From the NCBI GenBank assembly GCA_913048385.1, contig CAJWVZ010000004.1, positions 62,001-126,000 on the forward strand: a DNA stretch of 64,000 nucleotides. The letters run 5' to 3'. The position numbers were made by a program, and so were the translations under genes. The notes under the pieces are model-generated. The model made no database searches. It saw only the letters and a list, made by a program, of their open reading frames with translations, and was not told the origin of the DNA. Shown here in pieces: positions 26,859 through 35,491 of this stretch. Within the stretch, counting starts at the first letter, position 1, and the number at the start of each line of letters is the position of its first letter. The stretch is from an uncultured Gammaproteobacteria bacterium. GTDB lineage: Bacteria > Pseudomonadota > Gammaproteobacteria > Pseudomonadales > Pseudohongiellaceae.

Positions 26859-28013
26859 CTAGCGCGCCACCCAAGGAGGCTCAATAAGCAAACTGGCATC
26901 CGCTTCAGCTTTAGGTACAAACTTTTGTGTGCGTCCGTACTGATTGTCACCTCCATAAAGATTCCCAGCAGGATCCACAGTAAAAGTGTGGACCTCTAAG
27001 TAACCATCCGGGAGTCCGGCAGGGACGAGCCAAGTATTTTTTATATTGCCGTAAAAATCAAAATTTATAAATCTTAACGGCCCAAGATCTGTAATCCAGA
27101 AATCGTCTTCATTAACAATAATATCCAGCGGCAAAGTCAAAGGCCCACCGATCGAACGCTCAAATTCAAAAACAGCCGGATCAGCTGTCGTGCGAAACAA
27201 ATTAACTCCATTGTTACCAGACCGATCTGTTACAAAAACTCGTCCGCCAGGACCAACAGCAAGAGAATGGATCGTATTGAACTGACCGGGCTGGTCTCCT
27301 TGGCTTCCGAACTCGCCCAAATAATTCATTTCTCCGTCGTAGACAATTACCCTGTGGTTGAGTAATCCATCAGCCACAAGAATGCGTCCATCTGGGAGAA
27401 AAGCAACGTCCTGTGGGCTTCCATAATGAGTTGCATCGTTGCCCGGCACGCCTCTCTCCCCGAAAGTCGCGATGACCTCGCTTCCGTCATTAGAGAGCAC
27501 ATGAATTTCGTGGTGTGTCTGATTCACAACCCATAGTTTTCGATCCGGATCATACGGGTTGACCCTGATGCGCTCTGGCCCCGGGCCATCTGCTCCTTCA
27601 CAGAGATAATCTAGATGATCCCAGACACTTAACAGCTCTCCGTTGGCATCCATCTCAAAAAGGCAATTCTGCCAAGTTCGTCGATTTGCTTCCCTAAGAA
27701 CATTTATACCTAGTGCACCTGCAAACCCGGGGAAATCGTCAGGTATAGGGTAGGGCAATATTGTCTCGCCTCGCTGGTTTATGATTATTCGGTCAGAGGT
27801 TTCTGCCCATATTGCAGAATTACCTCCAAACGCGAAACCCTGCTCTTGAAATGGCTGCTGCCAGCCACTGACAATCTCATAAGGCATTTCTATGATGGGC
27901 CCACGAGCATTACCAGTTTCTTGGCCGGAGACATTTAGAGTCACTCCACCACACAAAACCAGTAATATCAAAGACGGCAAACCGCTATTCAATCCAGCAG
28001 AAATATTGACCAT
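26859..28013 (-). CDS. Secreted NHL-repeat beta-propeller protein
   Basis: The 384-residue protein has a signal peptide (LILLVLCGGVTLNVSG) and a six-bladed propeller of NHL-type repeats, for example GSPQDVAFLPDGRILVADGLLNHR and TIHSLAVGPGGRVFVTDRSGNNG. Such propellers resemble peptidyl-alpha-hydroxyglycine amidating lyase and are often binding scaffolds; I see nothing that proves an enzyme. A GGAG ribosome-binding site precedes the ATG. It lies between the secreted alpha/beta hydrolase and the exported aldolase on one strand. Confidence 0.8.
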   Translation of the reverse strand: MVNISAGLNSGLPSLILLVLCGGVTLNVSGQETGNARGPIIEMPYEIVSGWQQPFQEQGFAFGGNSAIWAETSDRIIINQRGETILPYPIPDDFPGFAGALGINVLREANRRTWQNCLFEMDANGELLSVWDHLDYLCEGADGPGPERIRVNPYDPDRKLWVVNQTHHEIHVLSNDGSEVIATFGERGVPGNDATHYGSPQDVAFLPDGRILVADGLLNHRVIVYDGEMNYLGEFGSQGDQPGQFNTIHSLAVGPGGRVFVTDRSGNNGVNLFRTTADPAVFEFERSIGGPLTLPLDIIVNEDDFWITDLGPLRFINFDFYGNIKNTWLVPAGLPDGYLEVHTFTVDPAGNLYGGDNQYGRTQKFVPKAEADASLLIEPPWVAR

Positions 28014-28131
28014 GTTTTTCTCCTTTTTATTTACCTTTCGACAAGAGCCTTAGCAACTCGACGCTACCCTTTGACGTCTAAATATATCAAGCACTTTTCA
28101 ATGAATCCACTCCCCGAAAATCAAATAGCTG

Positions 28132-29418
28132 CTAACGTGGCTTTATTTTTAAGTTTAACTCTGCCGCAAAAAGCATAGATCGATCGAGATCAATCGCCAT
28201 CCAATCTAACATGACAAACTCATCTAACGTCAGTTCTCCTTCAAAAACCCGTTCACCGTCAGCAATCACCTCGAGTGGCCTTCCAAAATCAAATTGATCA
28301 GGACTTATTAGTAAAGTAAGAGCATCCACTCCAACCGTATCCAATACGATGCGATTGCTATCTCTTTTAGCAGCAACGACTGCTGGCGAATCAAACCCCG
28401 CACGTGAATCAATACGGAGCCAATGGTTGCGATTATAAATATCGGTCCTATCTGCAACCCATTGAATTGAGTCCGGCAAAGGCACTCTTGGATTTTTCTC
28501 TTTAAAACTTTGAATGGCAGCAGCTTGGCTTGGCATCCAATTGAGGTTATGACCGCCACCTGGTATCGGAACAAATTCATGCTCAACTCCCGCATCAACC
28601 AAAACTTTCATAAACGGCGCCACAGAGGATACGGGGTACAGCGGGTCCTTCTCACCGTTTACTATAAATAAAGGCTTATTGCGTAAATTTTCGAAATACA
28701 GCCGGTAACCGCCCCCGCTTTGTGGGTTGCGTAAAACTGCGGCGTTTCCTATGAATGGGAAAAAAGCTGACCAAGGAGTGGGCTGCTTGAAAGCAAAAAA
28801 ATATGCACCGGTCCCTCCATCTGACACACCCGTCAGGGAGACACGATTATCATCCACATTATATTCTCGCTTAACAGCTTTTAATATTTCTGGTAAGTTT
28901 TCAGCTTGTTCTAATTGCCACCAATATGCGTTGTTCCAAGCTGCTGGCACTACAACAATTTTATCTGGATGTTTTAACGAATCATAACCACCTCGCCAAA
29001 AAACATCGCCGTCTTGCCACTTCTTACGACCGACGCCGCCATGGAGAATAAATTCAACAGGGTAACTTTTTGTCGGTTTATAACTTGGTGGGATCAACAT
29101 GACGTACGGCATTTCCAGCCCAGATTTATTGATGCGCACCCTCTCAACAACTCCGGTTTCAACGTCTACCGAAAACTTCGGGCCTCGTTGCAACCACCGA
29201 TAGAGAGTCAAGGCGTCCGGGCTAGCACTAATTAAGGCTTCAATATTTTTATCTTGTTGCTCTCCTGAGGGAGACTTCCAAAATGCCGTGACAAGATCTT
29301 GCGAGTTTTTTTCTTGAGCAACCGCATAATTGACAAGACTAGCGAAAATTCCAATAAACATTAAACCTTTAAAAAATTCTGAGCCAACACGCAAATAAAA
29401 TGTATGATGTAGGGACAT
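28132..29418 (-). CDS. Secreted alpha/beta hydrolase (esterase/peptidase-like)
   Basis: The roughly 428-residue protein has a signal peptide ending VNYAVAQ and an alpha/beta hydrolase core. VEFILHGGVGRKKW is the oxyanion-side strand, LTGVSDGGTGAYFFA carries the nucleophile Ser in G-x-S-x-G (GVSDG), NGEKDPLYPV provides the Asp, and PGGGHNLNW the His. A C-terminal extension of about 110 residues may be a beta domain. This architecture resembles secreted polyhydroxybutyrate depolymerase or feruloyl-esterase relatives, but the substrate is not evident. The ATG at 29418 has a GGAG 9 bases upstream; an in-frame ATG at 29433 is the alternative. Confidence 0.8.
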   Translation of the reverse strand: MSLHHTFYLRVGSEFFKGLMFIGIFASLVNYAVAQEKNSQDLVTAFWKSPSGEQQDKNIEALISASPDALTLYRWLQRGPKFSVDVETGVVERVRINKSGLEMPYVMLIPPSYKPTKSYPVEFILHGGVGRKKWQDGDVFWRGGYDSLKHPDKIVVVPAAWNNAYWWQLEQAENLPEILKAVKREYNVDDNRVSLTGVSDGGTGAYFFAFKQPTPWSAFFPFIGNAAVLRNPQSGGGYRLYFENLRNKPLFIVNGEKDPLYPVSSVAPFMKVLVDAGVEHEFVPIPGGGHNLNWMPSQAAAIQSFKEKNPRVPLPDSIQWVADRTDIYNRNHWLRIDSRAGFDSPAVVAAKRDSNRIVLDTVGVDALTLLISPDQFDFGRPLEVIADGERVFEGELTLDEFVMLDWMAIDLDRSMLFAAELNLKIKPR

Positions 29419-29549
29419 GTTAACTGGCTCCATAATGAAATATTTAATTAGCTCTGAATCTCATTGTTGCATTCGCCGCCAATGTTCGCAAAGGCTTAAC
29501 ATGTTAGTATTGCCACATGTCAAAGAACCGATGCCTTTAAGATAATGTC

Positions 29550-30290
29550 ATGAGAATTTCCTTTATCTTTCAGAAGTTATTGTTCCCTCTTACAATTGCG
29601 TCATTAGCAGGACTACCTAGTCTTGTTTTTAGCGCCGAAGAGAAACTGACTGTTCTAGATCTAGACAAACCTCTGCGCTTGGATTTTTCTGGTAGTTGGG
29701 AGAAAGATTTTCGGCGTAGCGATAACTGGCGGGATGAACTCAATCGAACAATGCGAATACGCCAGGAGGCTGCTCAAAGGCAAAGCTCTCAATCACCCAG
29801 GCGTAATATTGTTTCTCCTCCCATTAGTGTAGGCAGTATTAACCTACCGCGAAGTAGCGGCAGTAGCACAAGCGTTGTTGAACTTGCGAGACTTGCTGAA
29901 TATGTCAGCCGGCAGACCACGCTTAACATCACCCAAACACTTGACGAAATCAGGATAACGCGCCGAAATGATTCTGCGCTCGTTTGTGGCCTCGGTTATG
30001 GGGTGATGCAAACCTTTGCTAATGAGTTTGGTGTAGAAGCTTGCGGATGGGACCAACAACAGCTCGTTTTCCAGACAACGCTCCCCGGTGAACTTACTAT
30101 AATCCACAGATTCAACGTGAGTGCTAGCCGCAAAGAACTGAACCTTGTCATCACGATTAATAGCAGAAATCGAGAGTCGTTTAGCCTTGTGCAAGCCTTT
30201 ACTCGCTATGATACGCCCACACCTAACATTGACTGTGATCAGACATTGAGCCGCGGCAAGGTTTGCAGCCGCGCAGAGGGGGTGAGGTGA
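29550..30290 (+). CDS. Secreted protein of unknown function (paired with downstream lipoprotein)
   Basis: The 246-residue protein has a clear signal peptide (LTIASLAGLPSLVFSA). The mature part has an Arg/Gln/Ser-rich, probably disordered stretch (about residues 60-105) and then a beta-rich domain with cysteines at about 147, 159, 231 and 238 that could form disulfides (ALVCGLGYG, VEACGWDQ, NIDCDQ, KVCSRAEG). I do not recognise a family. The stop overlaps the GTG start of the next gene (GTGA), so the two proteins are probably made together and may form an envelope complex. Confidence 0.75.
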   Translation: MRISFIFQKLLFPLTIASLAGLPSLVFSAEEKLTVLDLDKPLRLDFSGSWEKDFRRSDNWRDELNRTMRIRQEAAQRQSSQSPRRNIVSPPISVGSINLPRSSGSSTSVVELARLAEYVSRQTTLNITQTLDEIRITRRNDSALVCGLGYGVMQTFANEFGVEACGWDQQQLVFQTTLPGELTIIHRFNVSASRKELNLVITINSRNRESFSLVQAFTRYDTPTPNIDCDQTLSRGKVCSRAEGVR

Positions 30291-31480
30291 ATTATTGCTT
30301 CCCTAAGATATTTTTGAATTTCTTTTTTGCTGCTTGTCTAGCTGGTTGCAGTCAAACGAGGACCTTGCCACCTTCTGACACGGCTATTGGACAGGAAGAA
30401 GCCTCTCTTCCCAAACCGCTGGGAAATGTTGAACTAGTAATTGCCGCGTCTGCGCCAGAGCATAGTCAACAGCTTTCAATCAATGTGCAGAATTTTACCT
30501 CAACGGAAAAAAACGCAAAGGAAACTTCAAAATTCGGTCAGTGGGTTTTTGAGGAAATAACGAAAAAAGAAACTCAATTTCTACCACACTTGCTCAGTAA
30601 CGTATTGGAGACTTCAAATAATTGGGGTGCGGTGAGGGTTCTACCGGACAGAGATCCCACATTTGACATCACGATTAATGGCGAGATAATTAGGTCAAAC
30701 GGGTCCAGGCTAGAACTCAAGGTCTTGGCCACAGACAGCACTAACCGCGTTTGGTTTGAAAATTACTACACAGACCAAGCCGCTGTTTCAGACTATCCAA
30801 ATTCCGCGCGTTTCACTTTTGGTAACAGATTCGATGGGGCTAACTACGAAGATCCATTTACAGATCTTTATTCTCAAATTGCTAACGACATCCTTCAGGC
30901 TCGCGACCTCTTAACAAGGGCAGAGCGCAATGAGATTATTCAAGTTACGCAATTAACTTATGCCACCGATGTCGCTCCAGAAACATTCGAGGGTAGCCTA
31001 ATTTCAGGCGCGGATGGACGCCTTGTCCCTGCTCGCTTTCCTGCGAATAATGACCCAACTTTTGCTCGGGTGAGGGATATGCAATACCGACATGAACTTT
31101 TTGTCGATACGGTAGACGAATATTACGAAACTTTATATCAAGACATCCAACCTGCTTATGTCCTTTGGCGCAAATACTCTCTCGACGAAATTGAAGAAGA
31201 AAAACAAAGAAATGCAGACGGCGATCGCCCTTCCGCCAGTTATGGCAATTCCCGCAGCTTCCTCGCACTCAGTCAAAGATACGACCGCTTTAAATGGAGC
31301 AAAATTTACGAGCATGAATTTACCGAGCTCGCTCAAGGCTTCAACCAGGAGCTAGCACCTGCAATGCTTAAACTTAACACTCAAGTATACGGACTCACTG
31401 GCACCATGGAACAGCAGTACCGAGCATGGCGCGGTACTTTAAGAGAGCTATATGAGCTCCAATTACAGAGCAATCTCTAG
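30287..31480 (+). CDS. Lipoprotein of unknown function, translationally coupled to the preceding secreted protein
   Basis: The 397-residue protein starts at a GTG that overlaps the preceding stop (GTGA), with a GAGGGGG-like ribosome-binding site just upstream. The signal LNFFFAACLAGC is a textbook lipobox. A beta-rich domain (about residues 45-180, FDITINGEIIRSNGSRLELKV) is followed by a long helical region rich in Tyr, Arg and Glu (FVDTVDEYYETLYQDIQPAY; YDRFKWSKIYEHEFTELAQ). I recognise no family. Together with the upstream gene it may form a periplasmic or outer-membrane assembly. Confidence 0.78.
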   Translation: MNYCFPKIFLNFFFAACLAGCSQTRTLPPSDTAIGQEEASLPKPLGNVELVIAASAPEHSQQLSINVQNFTSTEKNAKETSKFGQWVFEEITKKETQFLPHLLSNVLETSNNWGAVRVLPDRDPTFDITINGEIIRSNGSRLELKVLATDSTNRVWFENYYTDQAAVSDYPNSARFTFGNRFDGANYEDPFTDLYSQIANDILQARDLLTRAERNEIIQVTQLTYATDVAPETFEGSLISGADGRLVPARFPANNDPTFARVRDMQYRHELFVDTVDEYYETLYQDIQPAYVLWRKYSLDEIEEEKQRNADGDRPSASYGNSRSFLALSQRYDRFKWSKIYEHEFTELAQGFNQELAPAMLKLNTQVYGLTGTMEQQYRAWRGTLRELYELQLQSNL

Positions 31481-31485
31481 TCCTA

Positions 31486-32376
31486 CTAGGCCAGCGCGTT
31501 TTCAAATAAGTTAAGTAATCGGCTCCAAGCACGCTCAGCCTGAGCCTCGTTATAAACAAGCGAGTCAGGCGGGCACCAGCCATGCAAGGTATCACGGTAA
31601 ACCTCAATTTCTGCTGAAATATTAGAGTCCGCATACGCTTTTCTCAACATTTCTTTTGCTTCCGGCGTACTTTCATCGTCGTTAGCGGCTATGCAATGGA
31701 GCATGCTGGCCTGAGTTTCAGGAATAAGTCTGTGAGGACTATTAGCGGCTTCAGTTGCCAACCCACCACCGTGAAAAGTGCCACCTGCGCCCATTCTTTC
31801 AGGAACAGCCGCAACGGCTCGCATGACCATAGGCCCACCCATGCAGTACCCTATAGTACCCACGCGTCGAGTTGTGTCCACGGAGGCTTGTTGATCTATA
31901 TATGAAACCATTGCCCGAGCATCTGACAAATGAGTTTCTGCATTCAAATTCCTCGCCATGGGCAGAACTATTTCACGAGTCTCAGGTTGACTAAAGCTAG
32001 CTCCCTCGCCAACCACAGGAGATACCGCATCCCGATAAAAAGGGTTAACGACTAACACAGAGAAACCAGACTGAGCTAGCCTCTTCCCCATTTGCCTGAA
32101 TGCGGGACGCAACCCTAAAATATCAGGCCAGACTATTACTGCGGGATGCTTCCCAGATTCAGGGTGCACAAAATAGCAATCAGCAATTCCATCCGGAGTC
32201 TCAACTTTCACATCCGACCCGATAACTGCTTGGGCATTAGATACGGGTGGTAACAACATACCAACGGTTGCCGCCATCGACATTTTACCAAACTCTCTTC
32301 GCGATAAATCCTTCCCGCCTCTGACTTGCTCGCGAACGAAAGCGTCAACATCCTGCTGAGTATCTAAGTCGCACAT
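31486..32376 (-). CDS. Dienelactone hydrolase-family protein with Tat-like signal
   Basis: The roughly 296-residue protein carries a twin-arginine-type leader (DLSRREFGKMSMAATVGML) followed by a dienelactone hydrolase fold. VIVWPDILGLRP, the nucleophile elbow GTIGYCMGGPMV (Cys in G-x-C-x-G), AANDDES (Asp) and TLHGWCPPDS (His) match the Cys-Asp-His triad. It should hydrolyse an ester or lactone outside the cytoplasm. The ATG at 32376 has a GGGAGGAG site upstream, better than the in-frame start at 32421. It converges with the unknown lipoprotein gene with 5 bases between. Confidence 0.88.
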   Translation of the reverse strand: MCDLDTQQDVDAFVREQVRGGKDLSRREFGKMSMAATVGMLLPPVSNAQAVIGSDVKVETPDGIADCYFVHPESGKHPAVIVWPDILGLRPAFRQMGKRLAQSGFSVLVVNPFYRDAVSPVVGEGASFSQPETREIVLPMARNLNAETHLSDARAMVSYIDQQASVDTTRRVGTIGYCMGGPMVMRAVAAVPERMGAGGTFHGGGLATEAANSPHRLIPETQASMLHCIAANDDESTPEAKEMLRKAYADSNISAEIEVYRDTLHGWCPPDSLVYNEAQAERAWSRLLNLFENALA

Positions 32377-32523
32377 AATAGCTCCTCCCTTAAAGATTTT
32401 TAGAAAAACCAAGCTAACCACAAGTCCAGATTAGGGCGTGGCGCAAAAAATCTCAACCCCTATCAACAAACCTCTATTTTGACTTAAAACCCCAAACAGA
32501 TTCGCTAAAATTACAAATTTTCC

Positions 32524-32958
32524 TTAGAGAGGAATTAATTGAATTGGAATCGATCCAAAACGACCACCTGTCAGCATCCCAATAAAGGCGTCTCCCCAAC
32601 CATACTTAGCAGACATAAGCTGATTGATCTCAATCGATTTTTCAGGCCTGTTTTCTGACCTGTATCTCGCTGATTTTCCATCGCGGGTCATCTCAAAGTA
32701 GCCCTGCTTTACGAGTGTATTCTGGAGCCGGTCATACCAACCCGAACCATCGGAGCCAACACGAAAGTATTGAAATCCCTCAAAATCTAAAATCCAAAGC
32801 CGGGTCGTTACGATCTCATTGACCTCACTGTATGTGTGCAGCTCAATCACCTCTACCCTCTCTGCAGCAAACCTATAGAGTAGAAAAATCACCGCGAAAA
32901 CCGAAATCGTCCCCAAGGCTCCAGACTTAACAATGGTTCTCAACAAATCGTCCCCCAC
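32524..32958 (-). CDS. Membrane-anchored split-barrel (flavin-binding-like) protein
   Basis: The 144-residue protein has one N-terminal membrane helix (SGALGTISVFAVIFLLYRF) and a C-terminal domain that looks like the pyridoxamine-phosphate-oxidase/DUF385-type split barrel. RLWILDFEGFQYFRVGSDGS, WYDRLQ and the closing LMSAKYGWGDAFIGML followed by IPIQLIP resemble deazaflavin- or FMN-binding members. Cofactor use is not demonstrable by eye. A protein of similar plan is encoded at 36668-37177. Confidence 0.65.
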   Translation of the reverse strand: MGDDLLRTIVKSGALGTISVFAVIFLLYRFAAERVEVIELHTYSEVNEIVTTRLWILDFEGFQYFRVGSDGSGWYDRLQNTLVKQGYFEMTRDGKSARYRSENRPEKSIEINQLMSAKYGWGDAFIGMLTGGRFGSIPIQLIPL

Positions 32959-33017
32959 TTACACCTTTGCACAAGTGCTTTTATAACGACCATAGTTTTA
33001 CGAAAGCTTTTCTTTTT

Positions 33018-33032
33018 ACTGTGAAAAACAGT
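33018..33032. promoter_or_regulatory. Short inverted repeat upstream of the PhoPQ-related gene
   Basis: ACTGT-GAAAA-ACAGT is a perfect 5-bp inverted repeat with a 5-base spacer, about 38 bases before the chosen start at 33070. It could be an operator or a chance palindrome. Confidence 0.2.
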
Positions 33033-33069
33033 GATAACATGTGATTAGATGCATTTTGGAGCCCGAGCT

Positions 33070-34497
33070 ATGCCTTGTAAACTAATTTCTCTGCTACGCA
33101 ATTTTTTAGTTGTATTTTTACTCACTTTTTACTCATATGGTCTTCAAGCAGCACAGCTTGAGCTAACCCCGCTAGATCAATATGTTCGTGCTCCCGACCC
33201 AAATTACAGCTATAGCGTGGCTGATACCGTTTCAGGAGAATTTGAAGGAGTAAGTTACAAAACTTTTATTATCAATATGGTTAGCCAACGATGGCTCACC
33301 GAGAAGGAAGTTAACCTTCCCATTTGGGAGCATCAGCTAACTGTCACCGTTCCTGAAACTCTAGCGAGCAACATCGCATTTTTATATCTGACCGGCGGAA
33401 ATAATGAGCAAGCTATGCGCATAGCCGCTGAGGATACTGACATCAGGCGAGCCACCCTCACGAACACTGTTGTAGCCACACTGTATGGTGTGCCTAGTCA
33501 ACCACTGGTCTTTAGCGATGACGATGGGCGCAGGCGCAGCGAAGACTCCATTATTGCCTACACTTGGGACAAATATCTTCGCACTGGGCAAGAAAAATGG
33601 CCACTGCGGTTACCCATGACTAAGGCTGCGGTTAGAGCTATGGATACGGTCACTGATCTATTAGGCAGTGACCAAGGGGGCAACGAGACAGTGGACCAAT
33701 TCGTGGTCGCAGGAGGCTCAAAACGCGGTTGGACAACTTGGACAACCGCCGCAGTGGATAGCAGAGTCGTCGCTATCGCTCCGATAGTGATAGATATGCT
33801 CAATTTAGAAGAGAGCTTTAAGCATCATTTCGAAGTCTACGGGGCCTACTCTTTGGCCGTGAGCGACTATGTCCTCAACGGCAATATTGCATGGCTCGGG
33901 ACCCCGGAATTTAAGGCATTAATGAAAATCGTGGAACCATTTGAATACCGAGAGCGTCTCCAACTGCCTAAGTTCCTGCTTAACTCTACGGGCGACGAGT
34001 TTTTCTTACCCGATTCTTGGCAATTTTATTGGGACCAATTAGTTGGCGAGAAACACCTGCGCTACGTGCCGAATTCGAATCATGGCATGGGCGGAACAGA
34101 TGTGGGGGAGAGTCTCGATGCTTGGTATCACGCGATCGTCCACAACGTGCAAATTCCAAGGTACTCCTGGGACGTCGCAGACGATGGCACCATCACAGTA
34201 TTAAGCTTAGATAGACCATCGAAAGTTTTACTCTGGCAAGCATTTAACTCGGAAGATCGTAATTTCATGCAAGCGCAAATTGGCCGAGCATATCAATCAT
34301 CTCCTCTCTCAGAGGTCGAACCCGGGGTCTATAAAATTAAACTAGCTCCTCCAGAAACAGGCTATACCGCCTACTACATTGAGCTCGAATTCGAGAGTGG
34401 TATGAAATTCCCCTTCAAATTTAGCACTGGCACAAAGATAGTGCCCGATGTAACTGAGTATGAGTGGACTATGTCGCCGGCGAGCGCAAGGGAATAA
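33070..34497 (+). CDS. PhoPQ-activated pathogenicity-related protein (PqaA family), secreted
   Basis: The 475-residue protein has a signal peptide (FLVVFLLTFYSYGLQAAQ) and the alpha/beta-hydrolase-like PhoPQ_related domain. Family landmarks are DTDIRRATLTNTVVATLYGVPSQP, the nucleophile region FVVAGGSKRGWTTW, and IAPIVIDMLNLEESFKHHFEVYG, with SNHGMGGTD near the C-terminal His. The protein activated by PhoPQ in Salmonella gives the family its name; the biochemical activity is not established. The ATG at 33070 has a GGAG 8 bases upstream and is preferred to the one at 33049. Confidence 0.88.
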   Translation: MPCKLISLLRNFLVVFLLTFYSYGLQAAQLELTPLDQYVRAPDPNYSYSVADTVSGEFEGVSYKTFIINMVSQRWLTEKEVNLPIWEHQLTVTVPETLASNIAFLYLTGGNNEQAMRIAAEDTDIRRATLTNTVVATLYGVPSQPLVFSDDDGRRRSEDSIIAYTWDKYLRTGQEKWPLRLPMTKAAVRAMDTVTDLLGSDQGGNETVDQFVVAGGSKRGWTTWTTAAVDSRVVAIAPIVIDMLNLEESFKHHFEVYGAYSLAVSDYVLNGNIAWLGTPEFKALMKIVEPFEYRERLQLPKFLLNSTGDEFFLPDSWQFYWDQLVGEKHLRYVPNSNHGMGGTDVGESLDAWYHAIVHNVQIPRYSWDVADDGTITVLSLDRPSKVLLWQAFNSEDRNFMQAQIGRAYQSSPLSEVEPGVYKIKLAPPETGYTAYYIELEFESGMKFPFKFSTGTKIVPDVTEYEWTMSPASARE

Positions 34498-34594
34498 CCA
34501 CAAGGCTCTTTTAAAGATAGGAAGATGAACTATCGGTGAGTTTTAGCCGGTGAAGCGTTGCGCAATCTTCTTTTATGATCGCACCGTTTTCCGC

Positions 34595-35047
34595 TCATGG
34601 CGCACTATTATCTACCTTAGACTGCCTTCTCTTCGTTTGCACCACAAAAAGGCGCAGCAACCAATAGAATGCGAGTCCCGCTGGACCAGCCATTAAAGTG
34701 GAAAATAAACATGGTACAACTAATAAATGATGAATCCCTGTTCTTTGGGCATCGCGCACCTCCCAAGCGCCCACAAATAAGTCAAATGCTAGGTAATGAA
34801 TCCAACCAGCTAACAACAAATTAGGATCTGAGAACAAAATCATAACCGAGGACAATGAACCGAAACCACCACCATCTGGAGGGCTATTACTGGTCATTAA
34901 CCATGCATAAAAAATAGCAATCAGAAGTGGCGCTATAACAGGAGCCACCCAATCACGCGCGATGACCCAACGAGGGGTAAAAACCAAACCCGCCCAGCCG
35001 ATCAATGCGATTGAGCTGCAAAGGCTAAAAATCTGGTCTGCTGCCAC
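34595..35047 (-). CDS. ABA4-like (DUF4281) membrane protein
   Basis: The roughly 150-residue protein has four predicted helices and the ABA4/DUF4281 signature: WAGLVFTPRW, SDPNLLLAGWIHYLAFDLFVG, and VVPCLFSTLMAGPAGLAFY. In plants ABA4 is needed for neoxanthin formation; the bacterial role is unknown. It starts 3-6 bases after the HxlR gene on the same strand, with a GGAG that could serve either the GTG at 35047 or the TTG at 35050, so the two genes are one transcript. Confidence 0.82.
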   Translation of the reverse strand: MAADQIFSLCSSIALIGWAGLVFTPRWVIARDWVAPVIAPLLIAIFYAWLMTSNSPPDGGGFGSLSSVMILFSDPNLLLAGWIHYLAFDLFVGAWEVRDAQRTGIHHLLVVPCLFSTLMAGPAGLAFYWLLRLFVVQTKRRQSKVDNSAP

Positions 35048-35052
35048 CAAGC

Positions 35053-35385
35053 CTAATGCTCCTCAAATATCGCCTGCATAACCTTTTGATTTTCTGTGCC
35101 CCACTTACACCAGGAGTCCAACACAGGGCCTAAGGATGACCCAAACTCAGTCAAAGAATATTCAACCTTCGGTGGGACCACTTTATAAACATTACGTTTA
35201 ATTAACTGGTCCCTCTCCATCTCTCGAAGTTGCTTCGTCAACATCTGTTGAGTGATTGGCGCTAGGATTCTCTTTAGCTGTCCAAATCTCGTCGGCCCCT
35301 TCCGGAGGTTGTAGATTATGGAAATTTTCCATTTTCCTCCCACTAACTTGAGGGAGTTAGTAATTGGGTCTGTACACTGCTCCAT
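35053..35385 (-). CDS. HxlR-family winged-helix transcriptional regulator
   Basis: The 110-residue protein is a typical HxlR/MarR-like repressor: CTDPITNSLKLVGGKWKISI at the start, FGQLKRILAPITQQMLTKQL as the recognition region, and VPPKVEYSLTEFGSSL as the wing. The Cys near residue 4 (MEQCTDP) is at the position used for redox sensing in YodB/QorR-type members. It is divergent from an MDR oxidoreductase, the classical arrangement for quinone- or aldehyde-responsive control, and a TACT/AGTA palindrome lies between the two. Confidence 0.92.
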   Translation of the reverse strand: MEQCTDPITNSLKLVGGKWKISIIYNLRKGPTRFGQLKRILAPITQQMLTKQLREMERDQLIKRNVYKVVPPKVEYSLTEFGSSLGPVLDSWCKWGTENQKVMQAIFEEH

Positions 35386-35398
35386 AGTCTCTCTTCGT

Positions 35399-35424
35399 AT
35401 ACTAGTATGAAAATATTGTCTACT
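35399..35424. promoter_or_regulatory. Candidate HxlR operator (TACT/AGTA repeats)
   Basis: ATACTAGTAT (35399-35408) is a perfect 10-bp palindrome made of abutting TACT and AGTA, and another TACT lies at 35421-35424. HxlR-type regulators such as YodB recognise TACT...AGTA elements. The site is 14 bases upstream of the regulator start and 84 bases upstream of the divergent dehydrogenase. Confidence 0.5.
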
Positions 35425-35491
35425 TGTTTAAATCATCCTTAGAGGCCTATCATTACACAAACAACACTCAAACCAAACAAAAGGATCAGTC

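Noticed and set aside
28308-28598. A 96-residue frame inside the secreted hydrolase gene
   Set aside because: It is a shadow on the same strand in another frame of a well-supported gene.
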